Assembly (NCBI GenBank): GCA_027605045.1
Contig: JAQFWX010000015.1
Location: 976,455 to 1,040,454, forward strand
Origin: Phallus indusiatus
Taxonomy: Eukaryota; Basidiomycota; Agaricomycetes; Phallales; Phallaceae
Length of the DNA: 64,000 bases
Direction of reading: 5' to 3'
Positions 11,929-24,189 of this stretch are shown one piece after another; positions within the stretch are counted from its first letter, which is position 1, and the number at the start of each line of letters is the position of its first letter. The position numbers and the translations under genes were made by a program. The notes beneath the pieces are model-generated. The model had not been told where the DNA came from. It did not search any database and saw only the letters and a program-made list of their open reading frames with translations.

Positions 11929-14121
11929 ACACAGAAACGCTTAGCGGGACACAACGGCGCTAATGGAAAGATACGAGGAAATGACTCTTCGTATGAGGGA
12001 ATACTATTGTTTGAGGGACTTTTATAAACTTGAGGCGGAGTTTCGCTTGAAGAGGTACATAATAAGTTACTGCGTTAATATCTAGGCGAGTGTCATGATG
12101 CTAAGATAAAATCCATAGGGTATCAGTTTGTGAACTCGTAACTTACGCTAGTTTCATCCGTCAAACGGTAATGCACTCCAGTCGCTGGATCCGGCACGAT
12201 TGCTCGTCGACTTATTAATCAAGATCATGCCGCTCTGTGGACGGTTGTATCAAGGCGAAGAGTCATAAAGGACGCAATTCCTGCGCGTCGAGCTCAGAAA
12301 CGGTGCCAGACTTACTTCTAGTAACATCAAATCACTGATGCTAGCATGGCTTGGCACCAGCACGTGTCATAGATATTCTGAGCCCAAATGGCCACGGTGC
12401 GCTGCTAGATTCCATCGCTTGACATCCGTAAGTTCAGGAATTAACGGTTTGACGTAAATGCAGGATGTATGCGTTTGCGTCGTGGCCGCCAGTGCTCAGG
12501 CCGCTATTGTGGTTGACTCAGCACGAGGAGCCATCGCATGTGTCACGTCCCAGCCTCGACGAGATGTGATGAACAAAAGATCCAATATAATTTAAAACCC
12601 CGATGTCTTGAATAAAAAGAATGATATTTGGGATCATGAAATACCGCTCCATTTGGAAGTGGAAGGTCAGCGATTTCTTGGGTAGTGAGACGCCAGTGCA
12701 GCTCCAATTTATCAGTTGCAGATGAGGAAAACAACCGCAGAATCCGATATGAGGTCTGTTTCAAATCCGATTTTACCCTCAACGCCTTGCTCTTTGAATG
12801 TCTTCTATTATACGCATAATAAGCAACCACCACATCAATATAAAGCCCTTTAAATTTACCGTAATATGATGAGACGCCGAATGTGAAGTCCGTAGGGAAT
12901 CGGAAACGTGAACGATGTTGACAGCGGAAAAATATGATACGTCGGTGATAAAGATCTGATACGTTTGTACTCAGCGAGGATTTCGGTGCCAGAGAGTCAC
13001 TGATTTGTTACCCAGAAACTGGAAAATATGAAGAGACATTCGGATGCAATAAACGAACATACAGAAATCAGTTGAGATAAATATATCGACGTAGAAAGAA
13101 ACAAGGGCGAATGGCAGAAGTAAGCCATTGTTTTACAGGAATATCCGGCAGTAGAATGTGATTAATTGACGGGTACTTGAGTCTGCCTGAAGGTTGCTCC
13201 AGTCTGAACATGAAAACTGAAAACTATGTCGACAGAAGCGTTGGTCGCCTATGATGGTCGCCTTTAGAATGTTTTGTCGCCAGACCTCGAGATCTCTCTG
13301 TGACTATCATTATCAAGTATCAATTACAGTAAGGGAAACCCTATCAATAAAAGAATTATCACGCGACATATAATATCAGAGAAGAGAATAGCGCATTACT
13401 CAGGTAGTGACCTTCGATGAGCAAATTGGAACAAATAATTCCTGATTTTATCATCAAAACCAGTAAGACCCTTCTAGCAACTGCGTTCGGTCAGCATGAA
13501 GAATAGCCAAAGAAGAACAAGAAGATAAAAAAGGTTGAAGTTAAAACAACCAACGATGTGCCGTGGATTACATTTTGTCACAGCTGACTAAACGAGTGAC
13601 TACCGTGCTTGGATGTCATCTTTCGAGTAACGAAACGAAACGATCACCCGAGGGGTGGGCGTTTTACGCGTGTTTACAGCTGTTGACCCCACTTTCCCGG
13701 TCTTGTTAATCTACGGTTTGATATATGTGTCCTAATTGGCAAATTAGTGTATGGTTGAATTCAACTGCTGCCTGCGTCCTCAGCTTGAAATCCAGATGTG
13801 TGTATCACTCCTTTGGGTTTTAACCGTATTTCCCTATTCTACTAACAGTCAAATAATGTTTCTTTTGCCAGATCTTTTAGTCAGCCCCATATCGAGTTAG
13901 ACATGCAACCACGGGTTTGATGAAGTTCCGGATCCTAAAGGCCTAATCCCTTCCCTCTGGTTATCTGGTTTACCGTTTCGCGAGCGACTCGACTCAAAAC
14001 CAGACTCTTGTCAGTCAAAATCTCAGAATAAAGTGTATCAAGAACACTGCATATGTAGATACAATTGAGTAGATACATGGAAATATGGGACAGGTCGAAG
14101 AGCATATTTAGCACACCACCT
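11929..14121. other. Intergenic, no supported gene
   Basis: About 2.2 kb. The only frame that looks slightly protein-like is minus 12833-12543 (96 codons, containing ELHWRLTTQEIADLPLPNGA), which may be an old gene remnant, but I recognise no family. The rest is AT-rich with no repeats or RNA genes seen. Confidence 0.45.
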
Positions 14122-15345
14122 TCATAGTTTGGGCAAAGGATTCAAGACAATGTCAGGATATTTACGCAGTTTACTCAAACCCGTGTGAGAATCTCCTCCA
14201 TCAACAACCAAAATCTGTCCGGTTATATAATTCGCCGCATCGCTGAAGAGAAACACGGTAGCATTGCTGATATCGGCTTTTTCTCCGAATCTTTGCAATG
14301 GTAGGGCGTTGCTAGCATCCCTGTTTTGATTGAAGAAGCCGGAGTTAACCATTATGGTTCACGACCGTTATAGATCATCAGCTTACTTGTTATCTCCGTA
14401 AGTAGTCTTCGTAAAAAGTCGATCCGCCCCTTCTGTACCAGTGATTAAACCAGGAGCTATTACATTGGACCTTATTCCCCGCGGACCCTCCTCGACGGCA
14501 ATTACCGCACTCAAAGCATCTACACCAGCTTTTGCTGCAGACACGTGAGCTTGCAACGGAGTACCTGACAATTTGATTTAGAAAAAGGATGTCACTTCCT
14601 GTAATGTATATACGTACCACGATAATGTAATGTCGCGCTGACGTGAAGATAGGAGCCTCGAGACTTGCGGACATAGGGCAGTGTCGCTTTGAGAGTATTA
14701 TACGTTCCTAACTATAGATAATTAATGATATCAATTGATTAATTATAATATTAATAAAATATACCTACTAAATCAATGGAAACGACAGTTTTGAAAGCAT
14801 TTTCTGACAGGCCTTCGATGGACGCTAGGAAATTCCCAGCTGCTCCTAAATACGCACACCAAAGAATCAATTTCATCAGCATTATTGAAAGGTAGCGTAT
14901 CATACCACAGATTACAAAATCAATTCGACCGAATTTCTCGATGGTTTTCGCAACAGCGCCTTGAATCTGTGTTGGATCACGAACGTCCGCCTGAGCTGGC
15001 AAAACGATACGTCCTGTAGCCGCTGAAAGCTCTTTGGCTGCTTCATTGAGTCTATCAAGCCTATAATAGCAAATTGAATAAATATGTCAAAGGAACATCA
15101 TTGATAGACAAGTTGTTACTTTCTTCCAACGATAGCTGCGTTCGCTCCATGTCGTAGCTAAACGGGCGACCATACTAAGTTAGCCTAGTTTGTACAGGCT
15201 GAATCTAACTAACCATGGCTGCTGTCATATCCTTGCATATCCCAGAACCTCCTCCAGTGCAAAATACAACCTTCCCTTTGAATATGTTGTCGCGAAATAC
15301 GTCCAGCGAGGATGGCGGTGGTGTGGCGATGCCAGCTGATTGCAT
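14122..15345 (-). CDS. Short-chain dehydrogenase, peroxisomal 2,4-dienoyl-CoA reductase-like
   Basis: Seven exons fit exactly: 15345-15214, 15157-15120, 15060-14906, 14845-14765, 14707-14618, 14564-14387, 14320-14122 (290 residues; yeast Sps19 is about the same length). The Rossmann motif TGGGSGI is at residues 30-36. It is followed by [11 protein letters not shown], then [24 protein letters not shown] with Tyr164 and [12 protein letters not shown] with Lys177 as candidate catalytic residues, and [11 protein letters not shown]. This pattern is specific to the DECR/Sps19 branch, which reduces 2,4-dienoyl-CoA with NADPH during beta-oxidation of unsaturated fatty acids. The C-terminal tripeptide PKL is a permitted variant of the peroxisomal PTS1 signal. 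A longer start at 15411 is open, but the family alignment begins after 15345. Confidence 0.88.
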
Positions 15346-15823
15346 GATAGAATCTGTGGGTATGTGGGAGCTTTTTTTGTGATGATCTGGTCGACAATTA
15401 CGACACGACAATGAAGTGAATTTGTGAAGGTAGAGCAGTGCCTGTTCTATGTATGTCCAGGCAGCTCAGATTACTGCAACCGTAGCCCGCGCTTAGTCGG
15501 GAAGTTAAAAAGCCGGCTGCCACCAAGCCAAAAACCTCGGCTAGGTCAATAAAGCGATGCCCTTGATTTCGGTCTATACCGCCAGTACATATATCATCCT
15601 TCAAAACCTGAGAATCATGTCCCCATTTATTCAGAACGCCATGGTAATTCGAAATAAATTGTTGTTCAGATAAAAAGGTACGTAATCTTATTCCATTCTT
15701 TCATTCTCTTTCTCTTCCTTCTGCTCACGTTGTCCTCTCCTTTTAGTTTTCTAAGTTTCTCTTCTCGAATGAAACACCATATTTACAGCAAAAATTAGTT
15801 TAAAAAGGGATAGTCTTCGTTTA
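15346..15823. promoter_or_regulatory. Divergent intergenic region between the SDR and a DUF6533 gene
   Basis: 478 bp between the start codons of two divergent genes. A pyrimidine-rich tract (15690-15775, TTCTTTC-type) precedes the plus-strand gene, as is common for fungal core promoters. No clear TATA box was identified. A shared bidirectional promoter is an inference from geometry only. Confidence 0.35.
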
Positions 15824-17130
15824 ATGGACCTAGAAGAACAATACAAAATTGAGCTTGTATTTCGCTATCTTCTTGGTACGTTTAGAGCCCAAAACCTGAA
15901 GCTGCGTAAAATTTTGTAGCTGACTTTTCTAATTCAGTCGCTGCCGCTTGTTGCATTTGTTTTGATTACTTCATAACAATAAAAAAGGAAATAGAACTGG
16001 TATGGAAGGCTCCTAACAGTTTCATGAAGCATGGCTTTCTCGTTTATCGCTACCTGGCCATAGCGGGTACAGTGGTATTGGCGTATAGTGAGTAATGGTT
16101 CTTCCTTCCATCACCCTGCGTTCGTGTTTTGATTGTTTGACAAGGTGCATCTGGCTCGGGCGCTATTGACGTAAACGTAAGTTCCAATGTCATTCGCTTA
16201 TCGCACGCGTAACTGATTCCTCTTCTATTTAGTTGTACGAAGATGCCGTACACTGAAACTACTTTTCTTTGACTGATATTGTTTTCTCTCAAGCTGTCGT
16301 CGAGGCATACCTACCTTGGCCCTTTTGCAAACTTGTTCATTAGCTTTCGCAGACTGTAAGCTCTTTCTTTCTTCGTGTGATTTCTGCAGCTTTCGCCTAA
16401 ACCGGAATTTGTCAGTAATTGCTGTTTTACACACCTCCGCTATTTGGAACCGAAGCTTTCGGGTTCTCATCACGTTGGCTTTGTGTTATGTGGTTACTTT
16501 TTTTATTGGTTTGGCGGGAAGAGTTTCGTCTCTTCCGTACATGATAGGTTAAACAGGTTTTCCAAAATCTAAAATCCTGCATTTGATACTCAATCCATTT
16601 CAGACAGCACTTCTAAATTTAATCCCACTGATAGTTGCGTCGTTAGAGTAAGGGATATACGTATAATTATTTCATGGGCTGCCGGAGTAAGTGTTGTTTG
16701 CTGTCAACCGGCCCGACCTTATCAAAGGCGAATTACAGTCTCTATTCGATCTTATCGCTTTGATATTCAATGTTGCCAAGCCCCTTTTCCAAGACGACGT
16801 TGACGTCCCCTATTTAAGATCGTTACGTATATACGGCACCGGATATTTCATCGTACGTCTTCATTTTCTTTCATGACATAGTTTTCTCATACATTATATA
16901 TAGTTTAATTTTGGTATTACGCCTGAATTTTCAACCTTCATGCAAGAGTTTTGATTTTCTATTCAGTTTTTCGCACCACGTGCGTCTTTTCATTCCTTTT
17001 TGATCCTGTACGTGATTTCACTTCGTGTTGGCTGTCTTTATATCAGCAACTAATCTAGTCATTGAACTTCCAAAGTCTTGGATGCCAAATATCTTACCGG
17101 CGTATGTGTCAGCTTTCTTTTTTCAGCTTT
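15824..17130 (+). CDS. DUF6533-type membrane protein, exon structure partly resolved
   Basis: Exon 1, 15824-15875, encodes MDLEEQYKIELVFRYLL. Exon 2, 15938-16087, encodes VAAACCICFDYFITIKKEIELVWKAP and YRYLAIAGTVVLAY, an unmistakable DUF6533 start (conserved Tyr/Asp and I-E-x-x-W). Further pieces are AIWNRSFRVLITLA at about 16438-16480 and a late segment PLFQDDVDVPYLRSLRIYGTGYFI at about 16780-16850. The exons between 16088 and 16400 do not join cleanly in my hands, so the gene may be intact with several tiny introns or may carry damage. Orientation is opposite to the two paralogues at the left end. Function of the family is unknown. Confidence 0.55.
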
Positions 17131-17940
17131 CAGAGATGTTTTAATTAATACTGCAGCTTGACGTGGCCAATCACAACTGTTACTCTCTCGCGGTTCATTT
17201 TCAAAGCAAGGAAGCTTGGACAAAGGCGTAAAACTGAGGATTTGGAATTAGAAAGAACCGCCTGAGCAGGCCTAATAAAGATAACAACATAATAAGGATA
17301 ATTAACTTTTTCTATAAATATAGACATTAATAAATTGGCAGAAACATTATGAAAAGCTTGCAGGTTGCGCGTCGGCGGTAGGCGCTACTTGGATCGAATT
17401 CTAGTAACGGTTCACCCAGCCATCGATAGTCCCATAACTCGGATGTCTTCTGGTTAATTTGAACGCGCGTTCACACAAATTTAGTCGAAAACCTCAACAA
17501 TACGGAATAACATCATACTCATCACGAATTGCAACATTGTAAACAAATACGCCTATTGCCCAATGGCCACATTCCGTCTCGAAGAAACCTTGCTTGATCT
17601 ATAATAGGGGGAACGGATCTCTGGACAATAATCGAGCCACTCAACTCGGCCATGTTGAAGAATTTTTGAAAGCTCGCTTTCTATCGTGACATGCAATTGA
17701 AAATCAGTGACCTTAGGATGTCATCAAAGCCGCAGCTTTGAGACTTGGTCAGCGGCAGACTGCCCGTCAGGGGACCGTGACTTTGGTACCCATATAAATG
17801 ACCAAATTGAATCGGTGAACACCAAAATGTTCTTAGGTAGCAACCAATTCCTCCAGTTGCCTAAATCCGTGAAACCCCCGTCACTTTAATCTGAACACGT
17901 CGATGAACCTGCTAACCTTTCCACAAAACCCGACATCGAC
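17131..17940. other. Intergenic, no supported gene
   Basis: AT-rich start, then a stretch from about 17550 that may be the decayed 5' part of the remnant at 17941-18444. No intact frame or RNA gene recognised. Confidence 0.4.
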
Positions 17941-18444
17941 TTCTTCATGTACCGGAAGCCACCAAGAATACGGTAAGGAGTCAACCACCGACGACTTTGG
18001 CTCCATCCTCAGGTTCGACCAGGGTCATCGTGTCATACGCCCGCCGAAGGAAATGGGGTTTATCATGTGTGGGGACATGGTGTTCAAAATGTGTGCAGGA
18101 GAACAAGGTATGTGATTCAGATTCTCCATTGCATATGCTTATTCAAATCCTTCAAGCGGCTGAAGCACCAAGAGCGCCCTGAAGCGCAGCTCATCGCTGA
18201 GGGTATTGCTGCCGCATATGAGAACAGGAAAACTCAGACAGCTAGTAATAACTTCACGATCACAATTCCCGGGATTACGGTGGTCGGAACCTCACCAGAG
18301 TTCCACAAGATTCCTGTAACAGTTAAGCTTCCGAAGGTTATCTTGGAAGGGCAATATCCGAGAGACACCACCATCGTACAACGATTCAGACCTCCCGTCT
18401 CAGATCTCAACAATTTTTTAAGGGGTGAAGCCGCTCATAAATAG
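17941..18444 (+). pseudogene. Remnant of a basidiomycete conserved family of unknown function
   Basis: Translated pieces match a protein family I remember from basidiomycete genomes without a known function: ESTTDDFGSILRFDQGHRVI (about 17970-18030), then RLKHQERPEAQLIAEGIAAA with FTITIPGITVVGTSPEFHKI and GQYPRDTTIVQRF (18155-18410), ending in a stop at 18444. The two parts are in different frames but could be joined by an intron with donor GTATGT near 18110 and acceptor near 18157. Upstream coding sequence is broken by stops, so I call it a 5'-decayed remnant. A second fragment with the same ESTTDDFGS motif lies at 26813-27099 on the other strand. Confidence 0.4.
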
Positions 18445-19754
18445 CCGAATCTCTCGACAATGTTATGAAGCCTTCAGGCAATTTGTGGTGTGATATACCC
18501 GCATTACTCAACGTTTTCAAACCTCTTGCGGAAATCAAGCTGGGCACTAAGGAGGTACAAATCAATTTGAACCGATGACACCCCTGAAAAGTCATCATAT
18601 AAAGGACACCAAGCACTGTAAGGGAAATTAAGGTGCGCAGGATTGTGATGTGGCTTTGCACGTCTTTCACACCCTTTACTTAATGTTTATGTGCAAAAAG
18701 ACGGGATCTTTCCCTCCAGGCTAGTTTTGGTTGAGATGTTTTTTTAGCTTGGTTCAATAACCAGGCAAGTCTTATCAAATTAGGAAATATTTTCAATGTG
18801 TAATCAACAGTGATTATAATTTTCATTACTGTGATTCAAATTCGAATTAGCATAAATACAACAAAAATATTTTTTCATTTGAATCAACCTCCCACTTCTC
18901 TTTTATGACCACTCTACTCCCTCGACTCGGACACGGCGGCAGTATGTACAACCCCTCGAACTCGGCATTTAAGATCATGTTATCACAAGTTGTGTTAGAG
19001 AAGATCCATCTGCGGTAAACTATTCCAATGTGATTTTGGAAATCGCCAGAAAAGTAGGCCTAAATGAGCTGATGACATTTAGTAGAACTTCCTCATGAAA
19101 GACCTTTTCTGTGACAGTCGGGAGGACTCGTCACTCGGCCCAGGCTCACCGATCACTTACCAGCAATAACTGAGATATTCCACAGAAAAATTGCATGACG
19201 GGTTATTGTACAGTCACATCATCCCATCTACGCAGGTGTGAACCGATGCCAACGAACTTGAACTCGCCCACCGAACCGCTACAACGCACGTATAATTGGG
19301 GTGAACATGTCACATGTCGAACAGGTCAGGACCTTGCACAAGCATCCGAGCTGGTCCGAGAATATCAATAAGCCAAGAACACTGACAAGGGGAGGGCAGA
19401 GACGGTGCTGAAAGCAACAATTCCGAGGAGTTTACACATCAAGGAGGAGACAACTGCCAGCGTTCACGCGTTCACGGGCGTTGAAACGTTGACCAGCGAA
19501 TATTGAAGGAACGGAGATCGCTATATAGCTATTGGCCGTGCGTTTTATGTTGGATATGTTTTGAAGCTCGGGCCAATTTCGCATTCTACTAGTACATATT
19601 CCGATTTTCCGAACGACGATCATGTGCGATCATGTCACGGTACGAATGTGACTAACGTGATCGACTGAGTTTGATTCGGAAACGGCGGCTTGATAGTCTT
19701 CAACTTGTAAATATCTTTTCTCGTATATTTAACACCGTTCCAACGTTGCTGTCA
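18445..19754. other. Intergenic, no supported gene
   Basis: About 1.3 kb with no convincing reading frame. AT-rich around 18700-18900. The last 80 bp before 19755 (TCTTCAACTTG... pyrimidine-rich, with TATTTA at about 19725) probably form the core promoter of the oxygenase gene. Confidence 0.4.
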
Positions 19755-21338
19755 ATGTCTTCCTCAGATTTTACGCTCCCAGTTGTATCTATATCACCGT
19801 GGATATCGAATTCATCCGACCTTTATGCGCGAAAGGAGACTGCCAGAGCGATACACCAAGCTTGCGTCAATTATGGGTTCTTTTATCTCGACATATCGTC
19901 CTATGTAAACGAGAGTGAGACGGATGAGCTTTTAAGATTAGCCCGAGAGTTTTTTGCTTTGCCTTCGGATGAAAAGGATCTGCTGTCGTTGAGGAACGAG
20001 GACAATGCGCGAGGTAACTGGAATCAGTGACGTTTGGCAGTATGTATAGCGTTTATATTTGCTTTTATCAGGCTATGCTCGTCTTCATGAGAACGTTACT
20101 GCTGGAAAAGCGGACAATCATGAAGGGTTGGACTTTTATCGACCTGTTGAAAAGCCGGATAGAACGAAACCTTTGTGGGGTAGTAACCAATGGCCAACAG
20201 TACCCGGATTCCGAGAAAGGTATGAAGCGTGGGTTGATAAGATGAAAGCACTAGGCTTAATTGTGATGGAAGCGTGTGTATAGGTGCATTTCCTTTGAGG
20301 GATCTTTACTGATCTTTTTCCCTTGTGCGCAGGATGGCCGAAGGTCTGGGACTATCAAGCGACGAGTGGGAGAGCCTGCGTTCCAAAGTAGACGACAGCT
20401 TTTGGGTAATGCGGGTTATCGGCACGCTCTTTCATCTTTAAACCATCCTCAATTCATATTCATACATGAATAGGCTATCCGCAACTACCTGATGATCATG
20501 ACGGCATATCATGTGGTGCCCACAAGTATGGTTTCTCTCTTTTGTCAAGCCATGGATGTTTCTCATATTCTTCATGGATGGTGCAGGGATTATGGCTGCT
20601 TAACGTCCGTATTCGGAAACAAACGGCGTTTATCTATCACTCGGTTCTCACTGGACTGACCGTTAGGTTCTTATTTGCTGATCCAACACCAGCTGCACTG
20701 CAGGTGTACCTGCAGCACAGGCTGTCCGATCACAGTGGCAGTCACGACCGATTAGGGAAAGGCACATGGATTAATGCCGATCCTATTCCTGGTTGTGTGG
20801 TATGCAATATCGGAGAAAGTAAGTTTTGAATGCCTATATACTTTATTTGAGAACTCAAACTACCCGTTTCTTTCGTTAGTGTGGGAAATCTGGACAAATG
20901 GTTTATACAAGAGCACACTGCACCGGGTCATTCATAAAGGGGCGAATTACAGGTGTGTAGACCTCCAGTTCAGAATACTGAAATGAACATTGATTATGCC
21001 TTGTAAAAATGATATTTGTTCCTACCTACATATGTACTAACAATATAGAGTCTCGTAAGTGTCTTTCTAAATATATAACACCTGTTTCCGCTCTTGTCCT
21101 GATCTCACGCCTGCGCAGGATTCCGTTCTTCTTCGAGCCTAATTTCGATGCCTTAGTTGAGCCTCTGCCGACCGCCGTTGCTCTCAGCGGTCGTATCCGA
21201 ACGCCAGCGGAGCCATCCGTCGCTGGGGAACAGCATGGCGCCGTACCGCGCAAGGCGTACAAGCCCGTCGTCTACGGTGAATTCCTGATGAAGAAAGTGG
21301 GGCATAATTTTTCGGCAGGAGGAGGAAAATACTCGTAG
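19755..21338 (+). CDS. Isopenicillin-N-synthase-like 2-oxoglutarate/Fe(II) dioxygenase
   Basis: Nine exons fit phase: 19755-20013, 20072-20273, 20333-20421, 20474-20525, 20587-20604, 20667-20818, 20880-20952, 21049-21054, 21119-21338 (356 residues). The N-terminal DIOX_N domain has LPVVSISPW and ARAIHQACVNYGFFYL. The double-stranded beta-helix carries the iron ligands His200 and Asp202 (SCGAHKDYG) and His272 (STLHRVIH), and the co-substrate motif Arg282-x-Ser284 (YRVSIPFFFEPNFD). This places it in the IPNS-like/flavonol-synthase-like group; the substrate cannot be told from sequence. Exon 8 is only six bases, and intron 3 appears to use a GC donor (20422). The gene is not next to penicillin-type biosynthetic genes, so a general oxidative role is as likely as secondary metabolism. 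Confidence 0.88.
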
Positions 21339-21697
21339 TTCGACTATCATTTAAATTGTATCTCATTATCTGCTGTAAAGTATGCAAAAACAACGCGAAT
21401 GAATACTTAGTCTGGATATTTTGGGAATGGCTCCGACGCCAAACAAGTGCAAATAGACAGGTTCAAGGCTGCCGCCTAATTGGTCCTCTTAGTACGCTGT
21501 AACCCTTTCTTCGTCCACCTTCCTTCTCTGCAACTTCCTCGTCAAAAAAGCGACCATCGTTTCGGATTTCTTCTTATCGTGTATTCAGCAGAACACATTG
21601 CACCATCTTCTCCTCTTTCCCTCTTTTTTTCCTAATCCCACCATATCTCAAGGGCCATCGACACCGAATTTCCCCTTACCTTCCGCAACCTAAAATA
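21339..21697. promoter_or_regulatory. Promoter/5' UTR of the PP2C gene
   Basis: 359 bp between the oxygenase stop and the PP2C start. From about 21500 the plus strand is strongly pyrimidine-rich (TTCTTC, CTCCTCTTTCCCTC), typical of fungal TATA-less housekeeping promoters. No TATA box seen. Confidence 0.4.
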
Positions 21698-24189
21698 ATG
21701 GTGAATCCCAAGCTTCTTTGCCTATTTGTACCTTTTCTTTTTTTTCTCACTATCACTCTATCTGGTTGTCCAACACTCTAGGGTCAAACATTATCAGCCC
21801 CTGGTTCGTACTCTTTATCCACTGTGTCGAATGCGTGCGACTGCAGATTTTCTAATCTAAATCCATTGCTTTTGCATTTATGTTCCGTTAGTGACGACGA
21901 AGCAAAGCGATTATGGTGAAGATGAACGATATTTATATGGTGTATCTGAGATGCAAGGTTGGAGAATATGTAAGTTCGTCGTTATCTCTCTCTCTTTTTT
22001 TACCGCCGCAAACGCGGGATACCCTTTACAACTCTTTCCTCTCTTTGCGCCAACTTTCTCTTTTATCGTACTTGATTTCTCTCTTCGAACATCTTCTTTG
22101 AATGCCACTTTTTCCAATATCATATCTCATATCTAATATGGTTTCTCATAATCACGATGACAGCGATGGAAGACGCGCACGCGACCGTCCTTAATCTCGA
22201 TGGGAGCGAATCGGAAAAAAACGCCTTCTTCGCCGTTTACGACGGACATGGAGGTACGTTCTCATATGCTTCATCCTTCTTCTGTACACTCATACCCTTT
22301 AGGATCGAGCGTTGCCAAATTCTCAGGCGAGAACGTTCACAAACGGCTGTCTAACGATCCTGCATATCACGAAAAACAATACGAGCTTGCTCTCAAAAGA
22401 GCGTTTCTAGGAACAGATGATGATATTCGTGCTGGTGTGTAACTAAACCCCTTTGCTCTTATTGTTCTTGTTGTTCTTGTTGTTGGGGAGGCGAGAGCTC
22501 TTCTTATTGTTTCGCTAACTGCCCTCTTTTCTCACTTTAGACCCCTCGTTTTTCCATGATCCATCGGGATGCACGGCTGTTGCTGCCCTCGTAACGCACG
22601 ACAATAAAGTTTATGTTGTACGTGTTTCATTTGGGTATGTATTCAAATGGGACATACCCGGGCTTATGACTCGGTTCTTTCTTCTTTTTCATCATCATAG
22701 GCCAATGCCGGAGATTCCCGATCTATTATCAGTGTTAAAGGTGTTGCTAAGCCACTTAGTTATGATCATAAACCTCAGAATGAATGTAAGCCTGAAATGT
22801 CTTTTTGTTTGTCGCAAGTACTGAACACCCTTTTTTTTCTTCTCAAGCGGAAAGTTCCAGAATTACAGCGGCAGGAGGGTATATTGAGTTTGGTCGTGTA
22901 AACGGTATGGTCGTTTGTTTACCGCCAGAGAAGTTGATTTATTTATTTTTCGTATTCAGGAAATTTGGCGTTATCTCGAGCTATCGGCGACTTTGAGTTC
23001 AAGAAGAACCAATCGTTGGCACCAGAACGCCAGATAATCACGGCGAATCCAGATATTATACAACATGATTTGACAGATGACGACGAGTTCATCGTCATCG
23101 CATGTGATGGTATAGTTCTTGTCGTTAATCAGACCCTGTCCTCTCTCGTTCATTCATTCGTTTTCGTTACCAGGTATCTGGGACTGTCTTTCCTCTCAGC
23201 AAGTCGTGGATATTGTCCGCCGGTTGCTCCATGATGGAAAAGATCTCCCGGACATCTGTAACCAAATCATGGACATCTGTCTTGCGCCAGATAGCAACTC
23301 GAGCGGTGGAATTGGGTGCGACAACATGACTGTCCTAATCGTGGCGCTTTTGAACGGACGCACGAAAGAGGAGTGGTATGCTTGGATGAAGGAACGCGTT
23401 GAGACGAATCATGGGTACAACACGCCGGAGGAGCTGCCGCAGATATATCCGAAGAACAGGGAACAGATGCCTTATGGATTGGGATCTGGTATTATGGGTG
23501 GACGGCCGTTGAATGGAGGTGGGGGTGGTCCAGGTGGAGGTGCGATTCGGCTTCCTGTGGGGAATCTTGGGTTTGGGACTCTTGCACGGGCGTTGGCGGC
23601 TGGAGGAATCACGTTCGCTCCTGAGGGATGGCCTAACGGTTCGACGGGGCTCATGTTTGGATCATCATCTGAGGATAGCGAGGAAGAGGAGAGCGACGAT
23701 GAAGGCGGGATGGCCTCGACTTCTTCGATGCCGGGGTATTTGAGCGATTTGCATGCGCCGCCGTCGAGAGATGTGACGTCTTCGTTGAGAGCTCAGCTTG
23801 ACGCTTTACGGAACGACGACGAGATGGATATGGATGGGATTGTTTCTGGTTGGGCAAGGCCGGATTCGTCATCGTCGGCTGCATCATTATCGTCATCACC
23901 ACCGCAACAACCACCAACACCACAAGCTTCGTCCTCGTCTTCGTCGAAGACTTCTGCTCAACAACAATCTCGCGGACCATCGGATGTTGATATGGAAGTT
24001 GGAAATGACAAGACGCCGGCTTCGGGAAAACAGGGTGAAGCTCCTCCGCCTGAACGAACGAGCGAAGAAAAGGAACGACCTCAGCCTCAGTTGGAGTATC
24101 AACAGCCTAATGGAGAAGAGCCTAGCGATGCGGTGAAACTTGAAGGTCTCATGGACACCAGCGAAAGCCCATTCAAGACTGACTATTGA
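21698..24189 (+). CDS. Protein phosphatase 2C (PPM family, Ptc2/Ptc3-like)
   Basis: Ten exons: 21698-21700, 21782-21803, 21892-21969, 22164-22253, 22303-22434, 22541-22617, 22701-22785, 22848-22904, 22960-23109, 23174-24189 (569 residues). The first coding exon is the ATG alone. All PPM metal-binding motifs are present: Glu37/Asp38 in SMEDAH, Asp61 in DGHGG, Asp231/Asp235 in CDGIWD and Asp281 in DNMTV, with NAGDSR and [11 protein letters not shown] in between. The N-terminus MGQTLSAP fits an N-myristoylation site and matches the Ptc2/Ptc3 pattern. After the catalytic domain come a Gly-rich segment (about residues 375-390) and a long acidic, Ser/Pro/Gln-rich tail. It is expected to dephosphorylate Ser/Thr in stress-MAPK and checkpoint pathways, by family knowledge. 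One intron near 22465 has a TTGTTC microsatellite. Confidence 0.95.
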
